This document shows, in pieces, positions 1 through 9,317 of a DNA stretch of 64,000 bases; within the stretch, counting starts at the first letter, position 1, and each line of letters begins with the position of its first letter. The stretch is from CAVQMB01 sp963713445 (GTDB taxonomy: Bacteria > Pseudomonadota > Gammaproteobacteria > Competibacterales > Competibacteraceae). A model generated the notes under the pieces. The model saw only the letters and a list, made by a program, of their open reading frames with translations. It was not told where the DNA came from and did no database searches. The stretch is taken from NCBI GenBank assembly GCA_963713445.1, contig CAVQMB010000007.1, positions 1 to 64,000 of the forward strand, in the 5' to 3' direction. Made by a program: the position numbers and the translations under genes.

Positions 1-101
1 TCTTTTATTGTGTGAAAGCCCTGTGTGTTAGCCGGAATCGGGTTGGTGGGTGTACTTAAGCTGCATGCCGTTATGCGTCAAATAATACCGGAGGTTTCAT
101 T

Positions 102-392
102 ATGAGTGCATATCTTGTTGTGGACACGAAGATAAACAATCCAGAGGTCTACGAAGAATATAAAAAACTTGCGAAGCCCATTGCTGAGAAGTACGGCGGC
201 ATATACCGCGTCAGGGGTGGGGCCATGGATGTTAGAGAAACGAATCTCTGGACGCCCACCAGGATTGTGATCATCGAATTTCCGGACGTGAAGAGCGCAC
301 AGGCATTTGTGGATTCAGATGAATATGCACCGGTAAAACCTATGCGCTTGAATAACGCCGAGTGTACGTTGTTTATTGTGGATGGTGGGTAA
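102..392 (+). CDS. DUF1330 family protein
   Basis: A 96-residue protein with the look of the DUF1330 dimeric alpha+beta barrel family: an N-terminal strand (AYLVVDTKI), a conserved 'NPEVYEEYKK' helix start, and a late 'RIVIIEFPDVKSAQAF' segment followed by Tyr-Ala-Pro-Val. The length matches the usual 95-100 residues. The ATG is preceded by a clear GGAGG about 7 bases upstream. The biochemical role of the family is not established. It stands alone, with no operon partner visible inside the window, and is less GC-rich than the operons further right. Confidence 0.85.
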   Translation: MSAYLVVDTKINNPEVYEEYKKLAKPIAEKYGGIYRVRGGAMDVRETNLWTPTRIVIIEFPDVKSAQAFVDSDEYAPVKPMRLNNAECTLFIVDGG

Positions 393-524
393 GGCGACGC
401 AGTTTCGATAATAAAGCAACTGAAGCATTGGAAGGTGACGTCTCAGTACGATTATCCCAAAGGGCTATTCTTCGGCTGGCGCGGACCCATCACATCACTC
501 GATCAAGCCCAGCCCCGAAACCAG

Positions 525-645
525 GTACCGGCTGCTTGCCGTGACCAACGGTTGCCAGCGCGGCGCGGCCGGGACCTGTTCACTGTCGGGTGGTAGCGTT
601 GAACGCCTGTCACTCGCGCCCTGATCCGGAAACGCACCGATGTCG
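525..645 (+). repeat. Dispersed repeat, copy 1
   Basis: About 120 bases recur in diverged form and in the same orientation at 3640-3763. Shared blocks include CCGGCTGCT, GTGACCAACGGTTGCCAG, TAGCGTTGAACGCC and GTCACTCGCGCCC, with scattered substitutions and one or two single-base indels. I see no gene in 393-841; the repeat occupies its middle. Its nature is unknown: it could be a decayed miniature element or the flank of an old duplication. Confidence 0.75.
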
Positions 646-841
646 GCGCATCATCAGGCACACGCGGAGCTTCTTGTTGCGCCTGTTGGCTGAGCTGGGC
701 TGGCTGCGCCACTCGGCCCCCGGCAGATTCCGCCAGGGGCCCTGGGCTTTAAATGTCGACGTTTGTGGCGGCCGCGATAGACCTCGACGGCCTGATCAAG
801 CGGCCCATGACCGAGTCTTTACCTGATGTTCTGCAACTTCA

Positions 842-2110
842 TTATCGGCCGTGATGATGCGCCTGCGGCGGCAAGCCTGCGTTTGAGTTGAAATCTGCTG
901 GCGTTGAATGGGGCGGCCCATCATGCCCGTCAGATGACGAATGTTCGTTGGGAACGCATGGGCCTTGTGGCGCGGCATTCTTGGACCACGGATCAAAAGT
1001 GACCCCGGTGCTGACCAATGCGCCGTGCCCGGAATCTTGGCTGGCGCTGGCGAGATTAGGTCCGCTGGCGCTGCCCCAGTAGTTGCAGGTCCCGTCAACG
1101 GAACCAACGGATAAAGTCGAATCAACCTCGATCCCGTAAACCGATGGCCGGCGGCCAAAGTTGAAATTGTTGCCATTCACTCTGGCCGAACCATACGAGG
1201 TGTCTTCGCTCTCGAACCAGACCGCTACGACGTCGGGACTGTCCGCCGTCAAGTCACTGAAGGTGTTGCCTGTTACTGTGACGTTGGGCGCATCCGCCTC
1301 GATGCCAACCGCGTGTACCCAGCCAGTATTACTGGACAACCCGCTGATGTCGTTGTCTCCAATAACCAGTCCATAGTTGCTCGTCGACCCATTTCCATTG
1401 TTAACAAGTACGCCGTAGGCCCCGCTGTTGGTGCTGCTGATGTCTTTTATCTGATTACTGTTGATGACGACACCCACGCTTGGATCGGTCGATGCACTGT
1501 ATCCGACAAATACGCCTTTGGCGGACCCGGGACTCGACACGTTATCGATGAGGTTGTGCGAAATTTCGACCCCATCGGAGCCATTCGCGACATAAATGGC
1601 CTGCGCGGTCGCGTTATTGCCAGTGCTCGCAATATTGCTGAAAATGTTGTTGGTAATCACACTGCCGCTAGCGGTGCCCTTGACCACGATGCCGTAAACG
1701 CTGCCAGAGGGGGCAGGATTAGTCGGCGTCATGACCGTGAATCCGTCCACGACCACGTTGGGGGCGTCAATCGTGATGGCGGGTTGACCGGAGGCAGCGG
1801 TTAAAAGGGATTCACCTCCACTGCGCGAACGTGCGTCGACGCCGGCTTGTGCTCCATTGAGAGTAAGCGTCCGGTCAATGTTTATGCTTCCGCTGGACGT
1901 AAAGTTTGGGGCGACATCGATTGTCGTGCAGCTTGTGTCATTGACTGCATCTTGGATGGTGGGGTAAGGCGTGGTTGGCACCTCGCACGGCGTTGCTGCG
2001 TTAGCGACGTTGGCCGCCGTCAGCAACCCCAGCCCCAGCGCGCCGCCCGCCAACAGCGTGGCGGTGCGCGCCAGCGAGGATGCCGTCCAGCAATTGCGAT
2101 TGCGGAACAT
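842..2110 (-). CDS. Secreted right-handed beta-helix repeat protein
   Basis: A 422-residue exported protein. The start is taken at the Met of MFRNRNCW because AGGAGG lies about 8 bases upstream; a longer reading frame exists but has no such site. A signal peptide follows (basic N-terminus, then LARTATLLAGGALGLGLL, ending ANA). Residues of roughly 60-360 carry repeated short turns of the type 'V-x-G-N-x-I/F' and 'N-N-x-F-S', typical of PbH1/NosD-like parallel beta-helices in pectate lyases and surface proteins. The C-terminus is His/Ser/Pro-rich and low in complexity. No catalytic residues could be assigned, so it may be a polysaccharide lyase-like or a structural surface protein. Confidence 0.8.
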   Translation of the reverse strand: MFRNRNCWTASSLARTATLLAGGALGLGLLTAANVANAATPCEVPTTPYPTIQDAVNDTSCTTIDVAPNFTSSGSINIDRTLTLNGAQAGVDARSRSGGESLLTAASGQPAITIDAPNVVVDGFTVMTPTNPAPSGSVYGIVVKGTASGSVITNNIFSNIASTGNNATAQAIYVANGSDGVEISHNLIDNVSSPGSAKGVFVGYSASTDPSVGVVINSNQIKDISSTNSGAYGVLVNNGNGSTSNYGLVIGDNDISGLSSNTGWVHAVGIEADAPNVTVTGNTFSDLTADSPDVVAVWFESEDTSYGSARVNGNNFNFGRRPSVYGIEVDSTLSVGSVDGTCNYWGSASGPNLASASQDSGHGALVSTGVTFDPWSKNAAPQGPCVPNEHSSSDGHDGPPHSTPADFNSNAGLPPQAHHHGR

Positions 2111-2203
2111 TGTGTTGCCTCCTGAATTGTAAGGGTACTTATGAGCGACTCCTGGGTTGAGCACGAATCGTGGAACATGGATGTCGTGCCGATGCCATCC
2201 TGT

Positions 2204-2245
2204 GACAATATTTTAGTTTTACTAGAAATATAAAACTATTGTCAA
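2204..2245 (-). promoter_or_regulatory. Promoter and inverted repeat upstream of the beta-helix gene
   Basis: On the minus strand a perfect TTGACA (2245-2240) is followed after 18 bases by TAAAAC (2221-2216), a plausible -35/-10 pair about 100 bases before the start codon. The same stretch is bounded by GACAATA (2204-2210) and TATTGTC (2237-2243), so the promoter sits inside an inverted repeat. The string CTATTGTCAAA also occurs upstream of the MarR gene (22596-22606). Regulation by a dimeric repressor is an inference. Confidence 0.4.
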
Positions 2246-2684
2246 ATCAATCTATCGGCCAATGCCCTTGCCATGGACACAAATGACACCGATCGAATGC
2301 GCAACCCAGCATGGGGGACGGGCGGACGACTGCGCACGGCCGCCGCTTCCTCGGCGCTGCTAACGTGGGCGTGAACCCGGCGGTCGGTATGAGTCAGTTA
2401 GGTCTTGGGCCCCTGCGGTCCAGAAAAAAGGGGTCAGGTCTATCTCTGATACACCATGAAACCGCTTCAATTTAGAAACCGCATACAAGGCTGTGACTCT
2501 GGGCGGATCGACGGACGATGGCAGAGTGCGTCAGGCCCGCTGCAGTTTGCAGTCCATTTCGGTGAGCGCTTCAGACTCGATGACTGACAGCACCGGCTCA
2601 TGCACAAGATTTCTGCCATCTAGTGGGATGGGCCACGATACCCGTACGTGGAAGACCTACTGGAGCGTATGTTGCGCAGCGGGT
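2246..2684. other. Non-coding or decayed stretch with a GGGGTCAGGTCT motif
   Basis: No convincing gene is seen here. At 2430-2441 lies GGGGTCAGGTCT preceded by an A run; the same motif returns at 17918-17929 and, as GGGTCAGGTCT, at 18123, 18163 and inverted at 18223-18234. I recognise this string as one that commonly flanks degenerate transposable sequences in proteobacteria, but that is from memory. Confidence 0.5.
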
Positions 2685-2822
2685 CGATCGCTGAAGCCGA
2701 ATACGGCCATCACCCATATCACCATGCAGGAAGCGTTGGATGATAAGGTCGTCAACCCGTTGGGCAAGGTCACGGCCCACGGATACCATTCAGTATTGAA
2801 TTCACGGGAGTACGCATCATGA
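2685..2822 (+). pseudogene. C-terminal tail of a cupin-like protein (remnant)
   Basis: In this frame the sequence reads ...AITHITMQEALDDKVVNPLGKVT..., very like the C-terminus of small cupin (mandelonitrile lyase-like) proteins, where a 'THI-x-IQEALDGKVVDW-EKV' tail is common. The frame stops at 2820-2822 in an ATGA overlap with the following SDR gene, which suggests a once-coupled cupin-SDR pair. Upstream the frame loses any resemblance, so only the tail survives. Moderate to low confidence. Confidence 0.35.
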
Positions 2823-3565
2823 GCGAAAACATCGACGGAAAAGTGGTCGTCATCACCGGTGCAAGCAGCGGGCTCGGGGAGGCGACCGCGCGACACCTGG
2901 CTATGCAGGGCGCGATCGTGGTGCTGGGTGCACGTCGAGCCGACCGTCTGCAGACGCTGGTGGACGAGATCAAGAACAACGCCGGCAAGGCGCAGGCGAT
3001 CACGACCGACGTCACCGACCGGGACCAGGTGAAGCACCTGGTCGATGCCGCCGTGCAGAATCACGGGCGCATCGACGTCATCGTGAACAACGCGGGGCTG
3101 ATGCCGCACTCCCCGCTGGATCGCCTCAAGGTCGACGACTGGGAGCGCACGATTGATGTAAACATCAAGGGCGTGTTGTACGGCATCGCCGCCGCGCTAC
3201 CGCACATGAAGGCGCAGCAATCCGGGCACATCATCAACGTGTCCTCCGTGGCGGGTCACAAGGTCCGTCCCGGGAGCGCCGTCTATGCGGCGACCAAGAG
3301 CGCCGTATTGATGTTATCTGAAGGCCTACGCCAGGAGGTCAAGCCCTATAACATCCGCACCACGGTAGTCTCGCCGGGCGCAGTGGCGACGGAGTTGCCG
3401 CAATCGGTCACCGAGCCGGATGTGGCCGCGAACGTCCGCCAGTTCTACCAGGACTACGCCATTGCTGCGGACTCGTTCGCGCGGATGGTCGCTTTCGCCG
3501 TGAGCCAGCCCGAAGACGTGGACGTGAACGAGATCTTGTTTCGGCCCACGCGCCAGGAACTGTAG
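2819..3565 (+). CDS. Short-chain dehydrogenase/reductase (classical SDR)
   Basis: A 248-residue NAD(P)-dependent oxidoreductase. It has the TGASSGLG nucleotide-binding loop (residues ~14-21), GARR after strand 2 suggesting NADP preference, NNAG (~90), a catalytic Ser in NVSSVAG (~140) and the YAATK Tyr-Lys pair (~157-161). The length is standard for classical SDRs. The substrate cannot be told from sequence. The start ATG overlaps the stop of a cupin-like remnant, and cupin-SDR pairs are common. No other operon partner is visible. Confidence 0.92.
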   Translation: MSENIDGKVVVITGASSGLGEATARHLAMQGAIVVLGARRADRLQTLVDEIKNNAGKAQAITTDVTDRDQVKHLVDAAVQNHGRIDVIVNNAGLMPHSPLDRLKVDDWERTIDVNIKGVLYGIAAALPHMKAQQSGHIINVSSVAGHKVRPGSAVYAATKSAVLMLSEGLRQEVKPYNIRTTVVSPGAVATELPQSVTEPDVAANVRQFYQDYAIAADSFARMVAFAVSQPEDVDVNEILFRPTRQEL

Positions 3566-3639
3566 GTCGCCCTGGGGAACACCTCGTTGTGTGAAGGTGA
3601 GGTGTCTACCAAAGCGGAGCAAATCCAGCCCTGACACCA

Positions 3640-3763
3640 CGTGCCGGCTGCTCGCTGTGACCAACGGTTGCCAGTGCGACACGGCCTGGACCCGCTCAGC
3701 GTCGGGTGTTAGCGTTGAACGCCGGTCACTCGCGCCCCGATCCGGAACGCACCGATGCCGACT
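3640..3763 (+). repeat. Dispersed repeat, copy 2
   Basis: The second copy of the repeat at 525-645, same orientation, about 3.1 kb away. The two copies bracket the beta-helix and SDR genes. Divergence by substitutions and small indels indicates that the duplication is not recent. Confidence 0.75.
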
Positions 3764-3799
3764 GCACGTCTGTCCGCGCGCCCGCGGACTGCTGCCACC

Positions 3800-4121
3800 G
3801 CTGCACGAAACCGCCAACGCCGTGCCATCTTTCGGCGACAGCGGTGCGCTGTTCGAGCACCGGCTCCGCAACATCGAGGACGCGGTCCGCCATAATCGCC
3901 CGGTCAGCCCGGACAACGACCTCGAGCACGTCTACCAGCAGCTACGCAAGACATGGCAAACCGGGGTCGGTTATCAGCCGGCTCAAGGCGCGGTGGATTC
4001 CCTCGTCAGCAGCATCATCGGTGATATCAACAGCCTCCAGGCGGTGCTGGCCGGGGCTAAACCCGAATCGGGCGAATCGACCCGCCAAGCCGGCCCCGCG
4101 ATAACCGTCGAAAGCACCTGA
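3800..4121 (+). pseudogene. Possible gene remnant of unknown function
   Basis: A frame open to 4121 reads in a protein-like manner from about 3800 (an N-terminal half with HETANAVPSFGDSG, a helical stretch RLRNIEDAVRH, then DLEHVYQQLRKTW and LVSSIIGDINSLQAVLAG), with amphipathic helices but no recognised family. No start codon with a ribosome binding site is visible, so it is probably the tail of a lost gene, or chance. The rest of 4122-4615 shows nothing I can support. Confidence 0.25.
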
Positions 4122-4615
4122 AGATGTCCGCACGGCAAGCCATGGTCGGGTGAAATGCTGAGGCCGAGCACCCGGGTGGATCATTGCAAGATGGCGAAAT
4201 CCGTCAGATGCGGCAGGCAGGGTTGTAGGCCGACAAGGTAGTTTCACCCACCGTGTTTCAGTCGCGAGGGCTTTTTGAGGCGCCCTATTGACTGTGATCA
4301 AGGCGCGGCGATCCGGTAAGCGCTAGGGTGATAAATGAATTTTCAGGCCTGCCTGTGGACTGCGACAAGGAGCCTGTGATGGCCGGGGGATCTGCGCTGT
4401 GTACGGTACTTCGATCGGTTGGAAGTCCACAACCTTCTGCGGGTCGGCGTCAAAACCGCTTTCCTGGAAAGGGTCGACCCCACGGACGTCGCTGACCTCG
4501 TTATTCGCGACACCGGAACTGATTTCAGGTGTTGCACTTGTACGTTGAGTTTCAGCCGTCCCGTATTCGCGTTGGCCTTTTCTAACGGTTACGGAAAACG
4601 TTGGGAGATAATAGG

Positions 4616-7186
4616 ATGTTAATACGCTCTATTTGCAGTAACCGCGTTCTTCTCTTCATGGCCCTGTTGGCGCTGGTGAGCACCGTCGTGATCAAGCAAG
4701 CTCGTGCGAATGATTCGATCAACGAACCGCATTGGCTTGCCGGGCCGTGGGTGGTCTATGGTGGGTTCACTAATGTCAATATTATCGTGGTAACCGATCA
4801 AGATATAAATAACGACTACAATGTCAGAAGGATCCACTTTGACTACGCGGCCGGGTGTAATGAACCCAATTGGGGCTATACCTACGACGATCCTTCTTGG
4901 GGAAGAGTGTGGAAGATTTGGGCGAACAACCTGAGTCCCGGCTGCCAGTATGATTACACCTTCAAGTTCCGGGATTGGGACAAAGACCCGTGGGGCGAGG
5001 TGTCCGGGACTTTCACAACAGGCCCGGGTACGGGTAACGTTCCAGGAGCGGCCGAATTTTTTGCCTTTGGCGACCAGAAATATGTTGATGGCATTAAAAA
5101 TGCCCCCAACATTGAAGCTGTCGCTGGAACTGTTTATACGGATGGAGGGGCAACCACGGGACTGCCGCTTGTCCATACCGGGGACTTTGCGGTTAATGGC
5201 GGCAATGATCACGGAAAGTGGCTGAGTCTGTTCCAGATTGACAACGTGCAAAAGCTTTTTGCACATACCCTCATTCTCCCAACTCCGGGGAATCACGATA
5301 TACAGATCTCTGGCGATTATAGTCAAGGTAATGCGACGAATTACACACGTTTTTTCCCATTTTGGTCCACTTGGACATTCTCTGACCCCAGACAACTCTA
5401 TTATCATAAGATTTATCGACCTTTCCATTTCTTCTCCCTCACCTCTGAGCCGATGGCCACTAATGAGTATTGTTCTACTACCAACCAGAATTATCGCCCT
5501 TCCAGTGAAGGTGGAACCGGGCAATACGAGTGGCTGGAACAACAGCTCAGCGGGAACGATGGAAGGGAGACACCGTGGAAAATCGTTTTCATGCATGCAC
5601 CAATATTTTCTCCGGCACCTGCAAACTACGAAGGCGACTGCAACAACCAGCAGGATGCGCGAACCTATTTGGTGCCGCTGTTCGAAAAGTACGGCGTAGA
5701 TATCTTCTTTTCGGGTCACGAGCACTATTATGCCCGCAAGACGGTCGACGGCATTCCCTATCTCATCCTCGGCGGAGGAGGTGCGGGTCTGAGTCTCGGC
5801 GATAGACCCCAATGCAATAGTGATCCGCATTGCTTTGGGTTTGATTATGTGGCCGGGAAACATCATTATGCGGACATCGTCACTCACGGTGACGTCATGA
5901 CGGTGCACGTCAGGGACGAGAATAACGATGATGTCGAGACATTTACCGTGGACAGGACGCCCAAGCCAAATTTCGGGATTGATCCGGTGTCCGGCCAGGC
6001 TGGAGCAACCGTCAGGTTCACGGACACTTCAACAGGCCATCGATACCAGTACGAGTGGGACTTCGGTGACGGAACCCCCCATGAAATAGGCAATGGGAGA
6101 GATGCCTCCACCGAACACGTCTATGCGACGGATGGAACATACTCGGTAACCCTCACGATAACCAGTGCCTACCAAAGCGTCACCAAGACCTGCACGGCTT
6201 GTGTGACTATTGGCCCAAAAGCCGAATTCGATGCAACGCCTGTGGAGGGTGCATTACCGCTCACCGTCCGTTTTCAGAATGAGTCCGACGGGGATGCCAG
6301 CAGTTGGCTGTGGAACTTCGGGGATGGTGAAACGTCGACGGATCAGAACCCTGTGCATACTTATCAGAAAAATGGGAAATACAGCGTAAGCCTGACCGCT
6401 AGTAACAATGGTATGAGCGACAGAAAGGTCAAAAGCGATTTTATCAAGGTGGAGCCCTACGCCCTGTTCGGTTACGATGCGAGTTGGTTGCCATTAAACG
6501 ATTTTCAATTTGTTTTGCACACTAGATTTACCAACTTATCCAAAGGAATTGGTTTGTCTTATTACTGGGAGTTTGGTGACGCCACCACTTCGTGTGAAGA
6601 AGGCATTACGTCGTGTGGCGAAGAGGGTGCCGTTTTGCGGGACGACAGCAACACTTCACGGGAAGAAAATCCGAGTCATGACTATTCGCGGGGAGGTCTT
6701 GCGGCAACGCTCACAGTGACCGACTCAGCGGGGAGAACAGATCGGGTATCGAAATATATTGAACCTGGCTCCGGCGTACCTTTCACTCCTGAGACGATGG
6801 CGATCGACATCATGCCATCGAGCGACACCAATATGATCCTGATTACTCCGCTCGGCCGCATTGTGCCCAGGATTATACGGGTGGCCATTCTCTCCATTGA
6901 CAGCTACCCGGCATCGGAACTGAACCTCGATACCCTGACCTTTGGTCGCACGGGAAACGAGGCGAGCCTGAAAAGATGTAACAGCAGGAGATGGGACGTC
7001 AACGGCGACGGTCACATGGATCTGATTTGTCGCTTTAAGGCAAGAAAGACCGGCTTTCGTTATGCGGGCGAGGAAGGTATTCTCGACGACGGTATTCTCA
7101 GAGGGATGACGACAGATGGGCGCCCAGTGGAAGGCAGGGATTATGTCCAGGTATCGTCAATGTGGCCAAATGCCGTCGCTCGTTAA
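4616..7186 (+). CDS. Secreted metallophosphoesterase with PKD domains
   Basis: An 856-residue exported phosphoesterase. The ATG at 4616 has GGGAG 8 bases upstream and begins a signal peptide (LLFMALLALVSTVV) ending ARA before ND. Residues ~35-140 look like the N-terminal Fn3-like domain of purple acid phosphatases. The metallophosphoesterase core follows: GDQ (~150), GDF (~188), GNHD (~224), MHAP (~325) and GHEHYY (~366), all metal ligands present. Three PKD-like units follow, marked by WDFGDG (~480), WNFGDG (~565) and WEFGDA (~650). The C-terminus carries a DVNGDGHMDL Ca-binding-like motif. The gene is AT-richer than the operons to its right, suggesting acquisition. Its substrate is unknown. 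Confidence 0.88.
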   Translation: MLIRSICSNRVLLFMALLALVSTVVIKQARANDSINEPHWLAGPWVVYGGFTNVNIIVVTDQDINNDYNVRRIHFDYAAGCNEPNWGYTYDDPSWGRVWKIWANNLSPGCQYDYTFKFRDWDKDPWGEVSGTFTTGPGTGNVPGAAEFFAFGDQKYVDGIKNAPNIEAVAGTVYTDGGATTGLPLVHTGDFAVNGGNDHGKWLSLFQIDNVQKLFAHTLILPTPGNHDIQISGDYSQGNATNYTRFFPFWSTWTFSDPRQLYYHKIYRPFHFFSLTSEPMATNEYCSTTNQNYRPSSEGGTGQYEWLEQQLSGNDGRETPWKIVFMHAPIFSPAPANYEGDCNNQQDARTYLVPLFEKYGVDIFFSGHEHYYARKTVDGIPYLILGGGGAGLSLGDRPQCNSDPHCFGFDYVAGKHHYADIVTHGDVMTVHVRDENNDDVETFTVDRTPKPNFGIDPVSGQAGATVRFTDTSTGHRYQYEWDFGDGTPHEIGNGRDASTEHVYATDGTYSVTLTITSAYQSVTKTCTACVTIGPKAEFDATPVEGALPLTVRFQNESDGDASSWLWNFGDGETSTDQNPVHTYQKNGKYSVSLTASNNGMSDRKVKSDFIKVEPYALFGYDASWLPLNDFQFVLHTRFTNLSKGIGLSYYWEFGDATTSCEEGITSCGEEGAVLRDDSNTSREENPSHDYSRGGLAATLTVTDSAGRTDRVSKYIEPGSGVPFTPETMAIDIMPSSDTNMILITPLGRIVPRIIRVAILSIDSYPASELNLDTLTFGRTGNEASLKRCNSRRWDVNGDGHMDLICRFKARKTGFRYAGEEGILDDGILRGMTTDGRPVEGRDYVQVSSMWPNAVAR

Positions 7187-7340
7187 CCGGATGTTGCACA
7201 TTCTCAATATCGGCAGGAGGGTTCGGAGGCTGCCTTTGGCTTAGCGGCGATAAGAACCATACCGGCGTGCTGCGATGGCGGCCGTTTGACGCTTGTATCC
7301 CGCTGCGCGCAGCGCCTTGTTGGATTGGCCCGGCGCCGGG

Positions 7341-8039
7341 TTAGGCGGGAACCTCGGCGCCGATGAGACTGCGGTAGCCACCACGGTCGCGCCCGATCAT
7401 CCTGTGGAAGCGCTGCCGGACGTCTGCGGGTGCCGATGCCGCTACCGAGGGCCGGGTCTCGATCGAGTGCCACCAGCGCGTGACCCGCGGTCGGTGGTCA
7501 CCGAACAGCGCCATCGACGGGTACAACGCGTCGGCGAATGCCAGCCGTTGTAGGGCAGGCACGTAGGCGGCGTCGACCAGCGACATCGCTGTGCCCAGAA
7601 AGAATGGTTCCGCGCCGAGCTCGCGCTCGAGCCGGTCGAGTTTGATCCGGGTGCGCTCGACGATCGGCGCCAGTGCTGTCTCGTCCTTCGCGGCGGTGAG
7701 AGCGAAACAGTCCTGCAGCAATGCGGTGCTGAACTCGATCCAGGCGCGGACGCGGGCCTTTTCGAGGGGATTGGCGGGCAACATGGGTGGTGCGCCAGCA
7801 ACCTCGTCCAGGTACTCATTGATCACCAGCGATTCGAACAGCACGATCTGGCGGCCGTCGTCGGTGATGACCTCGAAGGTGGGTACCTTGCCGGTGGGGG
7901 ATATCTCGACGAACCACGTGGGCTTGTCTTTGAGATCGATCTCCTCGAAAACGAAGTCGAGCCCTGTTTCATGCAGCATGACCTGGCTCCGCTGGGCGAA
8001 GGGGCACAGGACGTGGCTGATCAGGCGGTATTTAGGCAT
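7341..8039 (-). CDS. Glutathione S-transferase family protein
   Basis: A 232-residue cytosolic GST. The N-terminal thioredoxin fold has the CPFAQR active-site motif (Cys ~12, omega/DHAR/stringent-starvation type), the cis-Pro in GKVPTFE (~54) and ESLVINEYL (~70). A helical C-terminal domain with an N-capping SLVDAAY motif follows. The ATG at 8039 (MPKYRL) is preferred over an upstream TTG. The gene lies 24 bases downstream of the DadA-like gene on the same strand, so the two are probably co-transcribed. It may act as a glutathione-dependent reductase or lyase; the substrate is unknown. Confidence 0.88.
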   Translation of the reverse strand: MPKYRLISHVLCPFAQRSQVMLHETGLDFVFEEIDLKDKPTWFVEISPTGKVPTFEVITDDGRQIVLFESLVINEYLDEVAGAPPMLPANPLEKARVRAWIEFSTALLQDCFALTAAKDETALAPIVERTRIKLDRLERELGAEPFFLGTAMSLVDAAYVPALQRLAFADALYPSMALFGDHRPRVTRWWHSIETRPSVAASAPADVRQRFHRMIGRDRGGYRSLIGAEVPA

Positions 8040-8063
8040 GGCGATCAAACAGAATCTTCGTAG

Positions 8064-9317
8064 TCAGTTCCGGAACCGCTCCGGGCGATAGGGCAGCGGA
8101 TCCACCACCGGCGTTTCGCCGGTCATCTCCTCGGCCAGCAGCCGGCCGGTGACGGGGCCGAGGGTCAGCCCATGGTGGGCATGGCCGAAAGCGAACCAGA
8201 GCCCGTCGTGACGCGGCGCTTTGCCAATGATCGGCATCATGTCGGGGGTGCACGGCCGTGACCCCATCCACGGTTCGGGGTCGACCCGTTCGCCAAGCGG
8301 GAAGAACTTGCGCGCCACCTTTTCCGCCCGGGCGAGCTGTACCGGCGTTTTCGGGGCGTCGCGACGGGCGAATTCGGCACCAGTGGTCAGTCTGATGCCA
8401 CGCTTCATGGGGGCCAGGAAGTAGCCGCCTTCGGCATCGAGCACCCAGTGGTGGAGCACGGCGTCAGTGGCCGGCTGATAGTGCATGTGATAGCCGCGCT
8501 TGACCGCCAGCGGCAGCCTGTAACCGAGTTTTCGGGTCACGGTGTCAGCCCAGGGGCCGAGCGCCACGACCACCTCCTTGCCCTCGAGGGGTCCCTCCGG
8601 CGTCGCGATTCGCCAGCCCTGCTGCGACAGCATTGCCTCGATGGTCGCGGCACTGCCGGACATCACGGTTCCGCCGAGTTTCTCGAACAGACCGACATAG
8701 GCTTTTATCAGACTGTACGGATCGTACACCGCCCACGGGTCGGTCCAGTGCAGGCCGCCAGTGAGTCCGGTCTGGAGATGGGGCTCGGCGCGAGCCAGAT
8801 CATCGCCTGACAGCTTTTCGTGGTTGACGCCGAAATCAGACGTCAGCGCATCGGCGTCACGGTAAGCCGCGTCGCGCGCCCGTTCGGTACGGAATGCCTT
8901 GATCCAGCCGTCCTTGCGGATGAGGTCGCCGGCTCCCGCCTCTGCGACCAGCACCCCATGCTCCTCCAGCGAGTGTTCGATCAATGGGGCGTAGAGTTTC
9001 GCAATCGACTGGTGCCGGGTGAGACCTGAATGCCACCAGTAGCTGGTCATGAACGGCACCAGCCCGGGTAGCGCACTGGCGTGGTAATGGGCATCGACGG
9101 TGTTGTTCAGGGCGTAGCGGAACAGAGCGCCGAAGTTGTGCGGAAACCCGTAGGGATAGACACCCTCACGCTGGATCAGGCCGGCATTGCCGTAAGACGT
9201 TTCCTCGCCTGGCCGCCGGCGGTCGACCAAGGTGACCTCGCGGCCGCGTTTGGCAAGATGGATGGCCGTACAGACGCCGATAATGCCGGCTCCGAGAACG
9301 ATGACATCGGTTTTCAT
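8064..9317 (-). CDS. FAD-dependent D-amino acid dehydrogenase-like oxidoreductase
   Basis: A 417-residue flavoprotein of the DAO/DadA family. The start MKTDVIVLGAGIIGV is preceded by an AGGGG-type site; the GxGxxG dinucleotide-binding loop is at residues ~8-13. ETSYGNAGLI (~39) is the typical DadA signature, and the C-terminal PWMGSRPCTPDMMPIIG plus FAFGHAHHGLTLGP motifs are those of D-amino acid dehydrogenases. Family members deaminate D-amino acids or related amines at the inner membrane face. It pairs with a GST gene downstream. No dadX racemase is seen nearby, so the symbol is withheld. Confidence 0.88.
   Translation of the reverse strand: MKTDVIVLGAGIIGVCTAIHLAKRGREVTLVDRRRPGEETSYGNAGLIQREGVYPYGFPHNFGALFRYALNNTVDAHYHASALPGLVPFMTSYWWHSGLTRHQSIAKLYAPLIEHSLEEHGVLVAEAGAGDLIRKDGWIKAFRTERARDAAYRDADALTSDFGVNHEKLSGDDLARAEPHLQTGLTGGLHWTDPWAVYDPYSLIKAYVGLFEKLGGTVMSGSAATIEAMLSQQGWRIATPEGPLEGKEVVVALGPWADTVTRKLGYRLPLAVKRGYHMHYQPATDAVLHHWVLDAEGGYFLAPMKRGIRLTTGAEFARRDAPKTPVQLARAEKVARKFFPLGERVDPEPWMGSRPCTPDMMPIIGKAPRHDGLWFAFGHAHHGLTLGPVTGRLLAEEMTGETPVVDPLPYRPERFRN

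Noticed and set aside
2493..2684. Complete gene ending at 2822 upstream of the SDR
   Set aside because: Only the last ~45 codons resemble a protein family; the first part is not cupin-like and has no convincing start, so it is treated as a remnant.
4619..5908. 429-codon minus-strand frame opposite the metallophosphoesterase
   Set aside because: No ribosome binding site or family motif; the plus-strand gene has signal peptide, metal motifs and PKD domains.
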